Assembly (NCBI RefSeq): GCF_004762035.2
Contig: NZ_SIJK02000012.1
Coordinates: 1-64,000 of the forward strand
Direction: 5' to 3'
DNA length: 64,000 bases
DNA from: Candidatus Chloroploca mongolica
GTDB lineage: Bacteria > Chloroflexota > Chloroflexia > Chloroflexales > Chloroflexaceae
The notes below the pieces were generated by a model, which was given only the letters and a program-made list of their open reading frames with translations, did not search any database and was not told the origin of the DNA. The translations under genes and the position numbers were made by a program. Shown here in pieces: positions 1-11,775 of this stretch. Positions within the stretch are counted from its first letter, which is position 1, and every line of letters starts with the position of its first letter.

Positions 1-1
1 G

Positions 2-247
2 CAAGGCATCGAGAAGGGGCTTGAGCAAGGCATCGAGAAGGGGCTTGAGCAAGGCCGCCACCAGACCCTGCAAACCGTGGTACTGCGCCAACTGACTCGA
101 CGTTGCGGGCCACTATCTGAGCAGGTGCAGCATCAACTCGTCACCCTGAGCCCTGAACACCTCCTGGACTTGAGTGAGAGCCTGCTCGATTTTACGAGTC
201 TGAATGATCTCCAGAACTGGTTGGCCCGCATGTGCCCATCGGAATAA
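2..247 (+). CDS. C-terminal end of a DUF4351-containing protein (5' truncated)
   Basis: The reading frame is open from the left edge and ends in TAA; 81 residues are visible and the start lies outside the window. It begins with two copies of an 8-residue QGIEKGLE unit, encoded by a 24-bp tandem repeat at 2-49. This is the Gln/Gly/Glu-rich linker usual before DUF4351. It then continues with the DUF4351 pattern: a basic helix (LRQLTRRCGPLSE), a run of Leu/Glu-rich helices (LLDLSESLLDFTSLNDLQ) and a final NWLA. In known proteins this domain ends PD-(D/E)XK nuclease-like Rpn/transposase-associated proteins. The catalytic part is not visible, so no activity can be assigned. A 21-bp tandem repeat follows 53 bp downstream. 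Confidence 0.7.
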   Translation, partial: QGIEKGLEQGIEKGLEQGRHQTLQTVVLRQLTRRCGPLSEQVQHQLVTLSPEHLLDLSESLLDFTSLNDLQNWLARMCPSE

Positions 248-299
248 GCCGGCCTTGACACCTCCTGCAGGCAAAGCAACGTACGGGCACGGCGTCACC

Positions 300-369
300 G
301 TGCCCCCACCCCCGGTGGCCGTGCCCCCACCCCCGGTGGCTGTGCCCCCACCCCCGGTGGCCGTGCCCC
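300..369. repeat. 21-bp GC-rich tandem repeat, 3.3 copies
   Basis: Three 21-bp units (300-320, 321-341, 342-362) and a 7-bp partial unit (363-369) begin with GTGCCCCCACCCCCGGTGG. One base at the unit end differs (C or T). The array lies between the end of the DUF4351 gene and the 3' end of the convergent histidine kinase gene. The GTGCCCC core is shared with the 17-bp array at 20952-21036. Confidence 0.9.
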
Positions 370-391
370 TGTGCGTGCGTACCGCCAGGTA

Positions 392-3349
392 TTACTCATT
401 GGTGGCAAATGGCAGACAAATGCGAAAGCGACTCCCCTGCGTAGGCTCGCTCTCCACGATTAACGCCCCGTGGTGTGTCTGGACGATGCCCTGCACCGCA
501 GCCAGGCCAAGCCCTCTGCCAGTGAACTTGGTGCTGAAAAAGGGATCAAAAATACGACGAAGCGTCGCTGGGTCAATGCCACACCCGGTGTCGTGAACCT
601 CCAGGTATGCATAGCGGCCTGGCTCAGCGGCACTGATGCTTGCCTTCGCCAGAATGACTTTCGTTACTTCCCACTGGCCTGTGGTAACCGTAATCACTCC
701 ATGCTCGATTGCCTCGATCGCTTCAATCGCGTTGGTCAGCAGACTCCGCAGCATCTGGCGTAGCTGGGTTTCATCGCCGTGGATCTGGGGTAGATCAGGT
801 TCGAGGCGGTAGTGAATCTCAATTGTATGTGGGAGCGTGAGGCTGATCAGTTCGCTCTGTTCGCGCACAATGAGGTTGAGGTCAACCGGGACAAGCTGAA
901 ATGCCCCGCGCCCTGCATACGCAAGCATCTGTGCGGTCAGTTCGGCGGCACGGCGTGCCCCCAGCATAATTGCATTCAGACTATCGTGAACCTCACTCCC
1001 CGGCGGTGTGTCGAGACGGGCGAGCTCGGCGTAGCCCAGGATGGTCGAGAGGATATTGTTAAAATCGTGGGCAACGCCGCCCGCCAGGATGGCGAGACTC
1101 TCGAGTCGCTGTGCTTCCAGCAGTTTGCGTTGGATAAGTTCGCGTTGGGCTTCACTCTCTTTGCGTTCGGTGATGTCGAGGGTGACAATCGCCGCCCCCA
1201 TTCCAGCAACGGGCAGTGGTGCGGCGCTGATGCTTGCCCAACGCTGTTTGCCATCCGGTCGGATGATGCCAATTTCGACGTCACGCATGACCTCACCGTT
1301 GGCCGCACGGATCGTTGGGAAAGCGTCGAAGGGAATCGGAGCGCCATCGGGGTAAATATACTGAATCTGCCGGTAGCCCCCGGCCAGTATTTCGCTCACT
1401 TCCATCCCCAGAATCTGTCCAACGGCACGATTGAGCTCGATGGGCAGTCGTTTGGGGTCAACAATCGAGACGCCAACGGGCAAGATATCAAAGATCGTCC
1501 GTAATAGGCTTTCGCGTTCGCGAAGTTCATCTTCGTTCTTCCAGCGTCGCAAGGTGCTGCCGATCAGCCCGGTTGCCAATTGCAACAAGATGTAATCCTG
1601 TTCCTGCCAGCGCTGGGCTGTCATGCAATGGTAGAAGCCAAGGGCACTGGCAAGCTCTTCCCCGGTCTGCATCGTCAAAAAGAGAAATGAGGTGATGCCA
1701 AGCGGCTCCATCAACATCGCTAACTCTGGAGCCTGGGTGCGCAGGCTCTCGATCGTGCCACTGACCGCTCTGCCCTGACGAGGATTAATCCGGAACTGCG
1801 CCGGGATTTTGTTCCAGGGCAGGCGCGGCAACGGTTGATGCGGGGGCAGCAAAAAGGCAGGGCGTGCTATCGTTATCGTTTGATCAAGGCACAGACCCAA
1901 CTCGGGATCGCGTACGCCTCGTAGCAAGACGATGCGATCAACATCAATCCCGTCAAGCAAGCATCCCAGAGCTTCACGCAGCACCTGCTCGCGCGCTGCC
2001 GGCGTGTTGACTGGTCGAATCAAGATCTGCGAGCACGCAAAGAGCGCGGCTTGATAGCGCCGATCCTGTTCGACCTTGACCTGCGCTTGTTTCTGGCTGG
2101 TAATATCCATCTCGATGCCGTCCCACAGCACATGGTGTGCATCAAGCCGTCGCGGTCGTTGACGGATCCGACTCCAGCGCTCGCCCCACGGGGTCATTTT
2201 CCGCACCTCGATGTCCACCGGGGCAAAGGCGGCGCGGGCCTGCTGCTCGGCCTCATACAGCCGCTCACGATCGTCGGGAACCAGTAACTCGTATAAAAGT
2301 TCTGGCTTCTTGAGGGCCTGCGCTGGCGTAAAGCCCGACAGTTGCTCTGCACCAGCACTGACATAGGTGAAATGTCCAGAGCCATTGTCTACGACAAGTT
2401 CTTGATAGAGCATAACGCCCGGCAGGTTGTCGCCAATCGCCCCAAGCTGCGCTTCGCGTTCCTCCAAGTCATCGGTACGCTCGCTCACGAGGTATTCCAG
2501 GTCGCGATTCAGCGCCTCGAGCCGCTTTTCGGCCTGTGTTCGTTTCTGATCGGCCCGTTCAAAGGCGTGCGCCACCTGGTAAAAGAGGATCAGGTTGCCC
2601 ATGATTACCATGATCAAGCCCAGCGTTGCCCCGGAAAAGCCTGTCCGCCAGGTGATCCATGCGACAATCCATGCAATCATCAAGAGCACAAAGCTGCTCG
2701 CGACAAGCCGCCGCAGGATCTGTCCGCCCTGACTTGCACTGAAACTCAAGGCCATAAACCCACGGTCAGGGTTCATTGTCAGCCCGGCAAGCGCCAGCAA
2801 GAAGACAGCCACTGAACCATGCAACGATGTGCCACGCGCAATTGGCCGCAAACTCATACTGACTGGCAAAAAGCTCATGATGGCAATCAGCCCATACGCG
2901 ACCAGGCCCAGGGCACAGAGTTGCGCCAGCCGAAGGTTGCGCTCGGTTGGGTTTTCCCGTAAGAACAGAGCTAACCCGACGAGCAGGATCGTAAAGATGA
3001 CCATCGGGACAAAGGCAAGCGCCGAACCAGCCGATCCCACCTCAAACACTGGCTCCAGGCCATCCCAAAAGAAAGTGCTGAGATAGAGCACGCCAAGTAC
3101 GATGGCACCGCCAAGCATCAAGCCTGCCAGGATGCGCGTCAGGCGTCCTGGCACAAACAGCATCAATGTTGCGCTCAACAACATCCCAGCATTCAACGGT
3201 CTCAGTGGGGGTAAAGTCGGGTGCAATTGCGCCAGGAGAGGGAGATCGGCAATCCAGCCTACCAGTGCGAGTAGGCTGATGCTGATCGCAAAAGTAACCG
3301 CGCCGATCTGTAGGTACCGAAGATACGGAAGGATGGAAGACATCATCAT
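392..3349 (-). CDS. Membrane sensor histidine kinase, PAS-GAF-PAS-HisKA(HDFNN)-HATPase
   Basis: The 985-residue protein starts with about eight hydrophobic segments (residues ~13-261), a membrane sensor region I cannot assign to a named MASE family. A coiled coil (~265-295), a PAS domain (~300-420), a GAF-like domain (~430-600) and a second PAS (~615-735) follow. The phosphoacceptor helix carries HDFNNILSTILGYAELA near residue 760. The ATPase domain shows the N-box (SLLTNAIEAIE), the DTGCGIDP box, FDPFFSTK and GLGLAAVQGIV. HDFNN-type kinases often pass phosphate to a receiver, but none is fused here or adjacent, so the partner is unknown. The protein opens with three Met codons and no clear ribosome-binding site, so the exact start among them is uncertain. 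It lies 90 bp downstream of carB in the same direction. Confidence 0.9.
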   Translation of the reverse strand: MMMSSILPYLRYLQIGAVTFAISISLLALVGWIADLPLLAQLHPTLPPLRPLNAGMLLSATLMLFVPGRLTRILAGLMLGGAIVLGVLYLSTFFWDGLEPVFEVGSAGSALAFVPMVIFTILLVGLALFLRENPTERNLRLAQLCALGLVAYGLIAIMSFLPVSMSLRPIARGTSLHGSVAVFLLALAGLTMNPDRGFMALSFSASQGGQILRRLVASSFVLLMIAWIVAWITWRTGFSGATLGLIMVIMGNLILFYQVAHAFERADQKRTQAEKRLEALNRDLEYLVSERTDDLEEREAQLGAIGDNLPGVMLYQELVVDNGSGHFTYVSAGAEQLSGFTPAQALKKPELLYELLVPDDRERLYEAEQQARAAFAPVDIEVRKMTPWGERWSRIRQRPRRLDAHHVLWDGIEMDITSQKQAQVKVEQDRRYQAALFACSQILIRPVNTPAAREQVLREALGCLLDGIDVDRIVLLRGVRDPELGLCLDQTITIARPAFLLPPHQPLPRLPWNKIPAQFRINPRQGRAVSGTIESLRTQAPELAMLMEPLGITSFLFLTMQTGEELASALGFYHCMTAQRWQEQDYILLQLATGLIGSTLRRWKNEDELRERESLLRTIFDILPVGVSIVDPKRLPIELNRAVGQILGMEVSEILAGGYRQIQYIYPDGAPIPFDAFPTIRAANGEVMRDVEIGIIRPDGKQRWASISAAPLPVAGMGAAIVTLDITERKESEAQRELIQRKLLEAQRLESLAILAGGVAHDFNNILSTILGYAELARLDTPPGSEVHDSLNAIMLGARRAAELTAQMLAYAGRGAFQLVPVDLNLIVREQSELISLTLPHTIEIHYRLEPDLPQIHGDETQLRQMLRSLLTNAIEAIEAIEHGVITVTTGQWEVTKVILAKASISAAEPGRYAYLEVHDTGCGIDPATLRRIFDPFFSTKFTGRGLGLAAVQGIVQTHHGALIVESEPTQGSRFRICLPFATNE

Positions 3350-3370
3350 CGGGCTTATCTATAAGGGTAG

Positions 3371-3411
3371 TCTGCGCAATGCCTTGGATCGCATCGCACG
3401 CATTGCGCAGA
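3371..3411. terminator. 12-bp inverted repeat between carB and the histidine kinase gene
   Basis: A perfect inverted repeat, TCTGCGCAATGC at 3371-3382 and its complement at 3400-3411, with a 17-nt loop. It lies 28 bp downstream of the carB stop and 21 bp upstream of the histidine kinase start. No T-run follows, so it could be a terminator, a processing hairpin or an operator for the kinase gene. Confidence 0.45.
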
Positions 3412-3439
3412 GATCTAGTAATAGTCAGACATAGCAAAC

Positions 3440-6721
<3,282 letters not shown>

Positions 6722-6782
6722 TCTCTGGTCTCGCTCCTCTCACTGATCGTAGGCACACTCGAGTATGCCCCTGTCGAGGCCG

Positions 6783-6788
6783 ATTATA
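6783..6788 (-). promoter_or_regulatory. Extended -10 promoter of carB
   Basis: On the minus strand the sequence reads TGGTATAAT, an extended -10 element with a consensus TATAAT. The transcript would start near 6776, giving a 5' leader of about 55 nt. No good -35 hexamer is visible at 16-18 bp, as expected for extended -10 promoters. Confidence 0.55.
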
Positions 6789-6811
6789 CCATTGCGTCTG
6801 CATCGCTTGTC

Positions 6812-6849
6812 GCAAGCAAGGCCAGGGGTAGACCGCTGGCCTTGCTTGC
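6812..6849. terminator. 14-bp perfect hairpin between convergent-spaced transcripts
   Basis: GCAAGCAAGGCCAG (6812-6825) pairs perfectly with 6836-6849 around a 10-nt loop. It lies between the carB promoter and the 3' end of the Gmad2 lipoprotein gene, downstream of the A/T-flanked hairpin at 6866-6894. It probably insulates carB from read-through. Confidence 0.6.
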
Positions 6850-6865
6850 AAACTCTCCTCATTAC

Positions 6866-6894
6866 AAAAAATGCCAGCAAAGCTGGCATTTTTT
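6866..6894. terminator. Rho-independent terminator of the Gmad2 lipoprotein gene
   Basis: A 13-bp perfect stem (AAAAAATGCCAGC and its complement) with a 3-nt loop has A6 on one side and T6 on the other, so it can work in both directions. It lies 12 bp past the lipoprotein stop codon. Confidence 0.9.
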
Positions 6895-6905
6895 GCAACC
6901 ATCAA

Positions 6906-9137
6906 TTACGGCGTTCGCGGCTGTGGTGGCGGGGCCACCACTAACCTGATGCTCGTTTCAGCAAACGGCACTAGCAACCGGTCATTTTGGTCAGCCAGCC
7001 GTACGGTAATCTCGCCTCCCGCTGGTGGCAACGTAAAGAGCACCGGCCCACTAAAGACAAATCCGATCCCCGGTACCTCGCGGACACTCAACTCGCCTTT
7101 GCCAAGCTCGTTCCCTGCCGCATCAGTCACAGTGTAGACCAGGCGACTCTGGAAGGGCGCGAGCGCTGTGGTGCCATCAAAGATCGCCGGGCTACCAATA
7201 ACTGTATCGGTTACCGGTGAGGTGACATTGATGACCTGTTGATCCCCCGCTGGCCCGATACTCGTTGGCGTCGGCGGTTGCGCTCGTGGGTTGACCTGCA
7301 ACTGCACGATGGCACTCGCGATGATCTGTCCGGCCCCATCGCGATCATAGATCTCGACCGCGATCGCCCCGCCCTGTACCGGCTCGGTAAAGTTCAATGA
7401 GGCTGCAAAGGGAACATTGAACTGCCCCGCCTGCCCCGCGACCGGGAAACTCCCCTGCCCAAGCGTCTCGCGGGTCAGGGTGCGTACCACATAGTAGAGC
7501 TCACGGAACTGCGGATAGAGCGCCGCCCGCCCTGTAATGACGACTGGACTGCCAACAGTTGTCCCGGTCGGCGGGGTCTCGATCGTGATCGCCTGTCGTG
7601 TCGGCGGTGGAACGGGTGTCGCTGTGGGGGCTGGTGTCGCTGTGGGGGCTGGTGTCGCTGTGGGGGCTGGCGTCGCCGTTGGTGTCGGCGGGCCGGCCAC
7701 ATTCAGCGGCAACGTCACACTCGTCATCACCTGGCCGGTGTTGGGGTCAAGCTCAAGCACTTCGAGGTTGATCGACCCACCGCCCGGAGGCAGGTTGAAG
7801 AAGATCTGGCTATTGAAACGACCACCACCCTCTTGCGAGCCGCTGACGCCAAACTGCCCGGTACCAAGTTGCTGTCCATTGACGTCACGTACCCGGAAGG
7901 TCAACTGACTGTTCGGTGGCAACTGCACCGTGCGTCCAGCAATCGTCATTGGGCTGCCCACCGTCGTTCCCGCAGGCGGTGACTCGATAATGATCGCCTG
8001 CGCTTGCGGTGCGACATTCAGGTCGAGCCGTGCCGAAGCAATAATCTCGTTGGTGCTTGCATTCTGATCGGCAATTTCAATCGTAATTCGTCCGCCAGTC
8101 ACTGGCAAATTAAACGTGACCGACGCATTGAAAATCGCTGGCCCACCCTCGGCCCCGAGCACCGGGAAGAAGCCATTGCCTAGATCACGGCCAGCCGCAT
8201 CAAAAACCCGGTAAAGCAGGTTGCCCTGGAAGGGGAACCGCGCCGTGCGCCCAGTCAGGGTCACCGGGCTGCCCACGGTCGTCCCAGGGGGCGGTGACTC
8301 GATCACGATCGCCTGAGGCGGTGCAACCACCATCACCAGTTGGGTACTTGCTACGGCTGGGGCCCCCGGCGCGCCTGGCTCAACCACTTCGAGCGTCACC
8401 GCACCACCCTCCAGGGGAGGATTGAAGCCAATTGAAGCCGTAAAATTGCCCTGTCCCTCGGGCGTAATGCTCACCGGAAAGACCCCGTTTCCAATGATCG
8501 TCCCGGCTGTATTGCGCATCACAAAGGTCAGACTATTGCCCGCCGGTGGCACGGTCGTGCGTCCGGCAATTGTTACCGGGCTGCCAACAGTTGTCCCTGG
8601 TGGCGGTGAGTCAATCGTAATCGCCTGGGCCTGTGGCTCAGGGGTCGGTTCCCCTTCCCCCGTCGCGCCATTTGACGGACTCAGATTCACCGAAACCGAT
8701 GCAATCGCCATGGTCGAACCATCGGCCATACTAAGTTCAAGCACCTCGATCCGCCCCGGCCCACCCGCTTCAAGGGTGTACGGAATTTCACCAGCAAAGA
8801 CCCCTGGGCCCCCCAGTTCTTCCCCAAGCGCCTCGGCCGTAAAGAAGCCCTCGGCAAGCAAACCTCCGCCTGGCCCAAAGAGGCGGTAGTTCAGATTGGC
8901 CTCAAAGGGCATGATCGTCGCATCACCAGTGACCACAATTGGACTGGTCACCGTAGCATCTGTTGTCGGGCTCAGAATCGTGATCGTTCGTCGTGGCGGC
9001 GCGGGCGTGGGCTGTTCGGGGGTTGGTGTCGGAGTGCTTCCCCCAAACCCACAACCACTCAGCAGCAACACAAGCCCTAGCATCACCATCGTCCATCGTC
9101 GTGGCCACCAGTTTGAGCATCTGTTCACCTGGCACAT
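6906..9137 (-). CDS. Secreted lipoprotein with six Gmad2-like Ig domains
   Basis: The 743-residue protein has a lipoprotein signal: a basic, Trp-rich start (PRRWT), a hydrophobic stretch (MVMLGLVLLLSG) and a lipobox Cys at residue 29. It should therefore be membrane-anchored outside the cell. Six similar ~100-residue units begin with variants of ITIESPPPGTTVGSPVTI, ending in GR or GT. This is the signature of Gmad2, an immunoglobulin-like domain found in spore-germination and other surface proteins; every unit also has a yrvfDaaGrdLGnG-type strand. A proline/threonine linker (PTATPA repeats near residues 480-510) separates units 4 and 5. No catalytic motif is visible, so a binding or structural role is inferred. 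The ATG start has GAGGT 8 nt upstream. Confidence 0.8.
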   Translation of the reverse strand: MCQVNRCSNWWPRRWTMVMLGLVLLLSGCGFGGSTPTPTPEQPTPAPPRRTITILSPTTDATVTSPIVVTGDATIMPFEANLNYRLFGPGGGLLAEGFFTAEALGEELGGPGVFAGEIPYTLEAGGPGRIEVLELSMADGSTMAIASVSVNLSPSNGATGEGEPTPEPQAQAITIDSPPPGTTVGSPVTIAGRTTVPPAGNSLTFVMRNTAGTIIGNGVFPVSITPEGQGNFTASIGFNPPLEGGAVTLEVVEPGAPGAPAVASTQLVMVVAPPQAIVIESPPPGTTVGSPVTLTGRTARFPFQGNLLYRVFDAAGRDLGNGFFPVLGAEGGPAIFNASVTFNLPVTGGRITIEIADQNASTNEIIASARLDLNVAPQAQAIIIESPPAGTTVGSPMTIAGRTVQLPPNSQLTFRVRDVNGQQLGTGQFGVSGSQEGGGRFNSQIFFNLPPGGGSINLEVLELDPNTGQVMTSVTLPLNVAGPPTPTATPAPTATPAPTATPAPTATPVPPPTRQAITIETPPTGTTVGSPVVITGRAALYPQFRELYYVVRTLTRETLGQGSFPVAGQAGQFNVPFAASLNFTEPVQGGAIAVEIYDRDGAGQIIASAIVQLQVNPRAQPPTPTSIGPAGDQQVINVTSPVTDTVIGSPAIFDGTTALAPFQSRLVYTVTDAAGNELGKGELSVREVPGIGFVFSGPVLFTLPPAGGEITVRLADQNDRLLVPFAETSIRLVVAPPPQPRTP
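7621..7674. repeat. 18-bp in-frame tandem repeat encoding PTATPA linker
   Basis: Three 18-bp units (7621-7638, 7639-7656, 7657-7674) begin with GCTGTGGGGGCTGG. On the minus strand they encode repeated Ala/Pro/Thr codons in the inter-domain linker of the Gmad2 lipoprotein. Copy number could vary between strains without a frameshift. Confidence 0.9.
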
Positions 9138-9221
9138 CGTGGTACCTCACAGTGGACAGGTCAACTGCGATACGTCGTTCGCAGCTAATCTGCCCTTCAA
9201 AAGAATATGTCACCTCTAGCG

Positions 9222-9268
9222 TGCGAACAACGTGTTGCCGTACTGAGTACGGCAACACGTTGTTCGCA
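9222..9268. terminator. 23-bp perfect palindromic hairpin after the S9 peptidase gene
   Basis: A 23-nt arm (9222-9244) is followed after one base by its exact complement (9246-9268). The physical loop would be about 3 nt. It lies 19 bp past the S9 peptidase stop, between it and the start of the next minus-strand gene. There is no T-run, so termination is probable but it could instead protect the 3' end or mark a mobile palindrome. Confidence 0.6.
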
Positions 9269-9287
9269 TCCCATCCACTACGATCAT

Positions 9288-11633
9288 CTAACGCAAGTAT
9301 TGCCGGAACCAGCTTACCTGCTCCTGGGCTGCATAGAGCTGATTCTCGCCATCAAAGAGGCCATGACCCTCACCAAAGAACTTGACCATCCGTGCCGGTA
9401 CCCTGCGGTTGACCAGTTGCAGATGCAAATTCTCGTTCTGCACAATCGGCAGGAAATCCCCCGTACCGTGGAAGGTCAGGACAGGTGTGCGAATACGGTT
9501 GACATTGTACGACGGCGAGTCGTTCTGATACTCTTGCGGGATATTAAAGGGTGGCAACCCCATCAGATGCGGCATCAACGAGGCATAACCACGGTTCCAC
9601 TCGGTGATCGTATCAACCAGCGCACACTGCGGATTGGCCGCACTGTAGAGCGTCGGGTGGCGCACAATGCTCTGCAAGGTAAAGTAGCCCCCATACGAAC
9701 AACCCGTAATGCCCACCTTGCCCTGGCTCGTCCACCCCCGCCGGATCATCTCGCGCACAATCGCAGCCTGTTCGTCAATATCTGTCGCGCCAAAGTTGCT
9801 CCCATCAACGAGACTATTAAAGACGGCTGGCGTATACCCAGGACGCCCCGCCACTGGTGTCACCAGCAAGGCCAAGCCCATACTCGGCAGCAACGCATAC
9901 GGATTTTCCACATTCGTCAACCAGCGATTGACCATCGCTGACCCAGGGCCACCCTGTTGCCACACGATAATCGGCACATTGCGTGGCGGAAAGGCTGCGC
10001 CAGCCGGCTGAATCAGTACCCCGACCCGTGTCTGCCCATTCGGAAGCCGGAAACTGACCGGATCCTGGCGCAGATTCGCAAATTCGCGCAACTCTTCGCC
10101 CACCCAGGTTAGACGGGCCAGGCCGCGTCCATCCCAGCCCATCCGATAGATGTCGGGTGGCTCAGTAAACGAGGTGTGCGTAAAGACGATCTGGCGGCTA
10201 CGGTTCGTGGTAAAGACATTGTAATAGGCCCCTGCACGATTCGACAGGTTGCGCACTTCGCCACTGCGTCGGTTGTAGTAGTAGACATGGCGATCTGTCC
10301 CGCGTACCGCCCGGAAGATAAGCTCATCCTGCGAAACCATTTCACCGACTGCACCCGCAAAGGCCGCGCTGCTAAAGAGGTTATTCTCGAACCGCCCCAC
10401 TTCACGGAGTTGGCGATCATAGAAACGGTACGAAAGCCGCTCGCTGAACTGCAAGGCATAGATCGGGTGCGTCCGCCCACGAATCCGTGCCGGGTGCCAT
10501 GCCTCGACCAGCAGCACTTGACCATCAGGTGACCAGCCGCTCGCAAAGAGCACCGGCGGCGCGGCAGCCCCTTTGTCGGGCTGCAAAAGCTGCACGGCAC
10601 CACTCATCGTATCCATCACATACGTGGTGTTATTCTGCAACACCGGATTGATCGACGGGGGCAGGTTGCCGGTCACGTCGCGGTAGACTTCTTCCGAGAG
10701 CAGGGCACCATCAAAGATAAAACGCTGATCCTCAAAATCGGCCAATCCGTAAATCGAAAAGGCCAATTGGTTGCCATCTGGCGTCCAGACGGCACTCGCC
10801 AGCGCCGACGCAATATCAATGGTCGTCACATACCGCGAACCCTCATCAACGGTGTAGAGCAACAGATCAAGCGATGTTGGTGTGACCGCCACCGTCTCGG
10901 TCTCATCACCTTCTTGCATCATCCACATCCGCTGCAATGCGACCGCATGCTGGCGCTGCGCCTGAGCAATGCGCCCCTGCATTGCCGCAGGTGCAATCGG
11001 ACGATCCGTCACCATCGTACTTGCGGGTCGCGGGTGTCCAATGCGCACTCGCACTGGCTTGGAAAAATCCTCATCCCCGGCTTCATCTTCAGGGAAAAGC
11101 ACGAGCAAAAACCGGTTCAGGTCTGGTGAAATCGAGACAAGCCCCGTGTCAACAGGCAAACGCAGGGGCATCACGCTCAACTCAAGGGTTGTCCGATTGA
11201 TCCCCAGTTTCACAAACGCATCTTCAGGCTCAAAAGCTCGCACATCGAGTGCGACTGAACCCAGAGTCTCGTTGTCAAGCCACGCAAAATTAGAAAAACC
11301 AAGCAAGGGGAGTGGAATAAATGGTCCGAAGATCTCCGGATCAATGACAACGGTCGATCCATCCTGAATGTTCAAAAAGCCGATCGTCTCATTCGATGTA
11401 AAGAGAATAGTCTGATCATCAGGGCTGACTGGACTTGACGGTACGGTGTAGACGGTCTCACCCTGGAGTCGTGCGATGCGTTCAACCTCTTCTTCACTCA
11501 AGAGATCCGGCGGCCGTTTTTCGTCGAAACGGACTGATACGACATTGTTGGGGCCTGTGTTGGCCTGGGCGGGTGTCACACTGGCAACGAGTGCCACCAT
11601 TAGCAGCACAAATACCCATGTGTGAAGACGCAT
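9288..11633 (-). CDS. Secreted S9-family prolyl oligopeptidase
   Basis: This 781-residue serine peptidase has an N-terminal signal peptide (hydrophobic residues ~5-20, then AQA before ~26), so it should act outside the cytoplasmic membrane. The first ~500 residues have beta-propeller-like repeats of the DPP-IV/acylaminoacyl-peptidase type. The C-terminal alpha/beta-hydrolase domain holds the nucleophile in GITGCSYGGYFT, the Asp in TFHGTGDFLP and the His in GEGHGLFDGE; this triad and length fit family S9C. It probably cleaves short peptides. A strong ribosome site (AAGGAG) precedes the ATG by 6 nt. It diverges from the LCP gene and ends in a long palindromic hairpin. Confidence 0.9.
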   Translation of the reverse strand: MRLHTWVFVLLMVALVASVTPAQANTGPNNVVSVRFDEKRPPDLLSEEEVERIARLQGETVYTVPSSPVSPDDQTILFTSNETIGFLNIQDGSTVVIDPEIFGPFIPLPLLGFSNFAWLDNETLGSVALDVRAFEPEDAFVKLGINRTTLELSVMPLRLPVDTGLVSISPDLNRFLLVLFPEDEAGDEDFSKPVRVRIGHPRPASTMVTDRPIAPAAMQGRIAQAQRQHAVALQRMWMMQEGDETETVAVTPTSLDLLLYTVDEGSRYVTTIDIASALASAVWTPDGNQLAFSIYGLADFEDQRFIFDGALLSEEVYRDVTGNLPPSINPVLQNNTTYVMDTMSGAVQLLQPDKGAAAPPVLFASGWSPDGQVLLVEAWHPARIRGRTHPIYALQFSERLSYRFYDRQLREVGRFENNLFSSAAFAGAVGEMVSQDELIFRAVRGTDRHVYYYNRRSGEVRNLSNRAGAYYNVFTTNRSRQIVFTHTSFTEPPDIYRMGWDGRGLARLTWVGEELREFANLRQDPVSFRLPNGQTRVGVLIQPAGAAFPPRNVPIIVWQQGGPGSAMVNRWLTNVENPYALLPSMGLALLVTPVAGRPGYTPAVFNSLVDGSNFGATDIDEQAAIVREMIRRGWTSQGKVGITGCSYGGYFTLQSIVRHPTLYSAANPQCALVDTITEWNRGYASLMPHLMGLPPFNIPQEYQNDSPSYNVNRIRTPVLTFHGTGDFLPIVQNENLHLQLVNRRVPARMVKFFGEGHGLFDGENQLYAAQEQVSWFRQYLR

Positions 11634-11676
11634 ATGCTACTCCTTCTTGCACATCAGTCAGCTTTGAAATGTGGCT

Positions 11677-11682
11677 ATCATA
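11677..11682 (-). promoter_or_regulatory. Putative extended -10 promoter of the S9 peptidase gene
   Basis: The minus strand reads TGGTATGAT, a near-consensus extended -10 element, 44 bp upstream of the start codon. No convincing -35 box accompanies it. It lies in the 142-bp divergent space shared with the LCP gene. Confidence 0.4.
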
Positions 11683-11775
11683 CCAGATTTTGTCGGAAAA
11701 TGATATACTGAACAGACTCTAAGGTACCTTGCAACCTTGTCTAAACCCATCCACAAGCAGCAGGATTGATCAGTT

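Noticed and set aside
113-298. 61-codon minus-strand frame at the left edge
   Set aside because: Lies opposite the DUF4351 coding frame, which matches a known domain.
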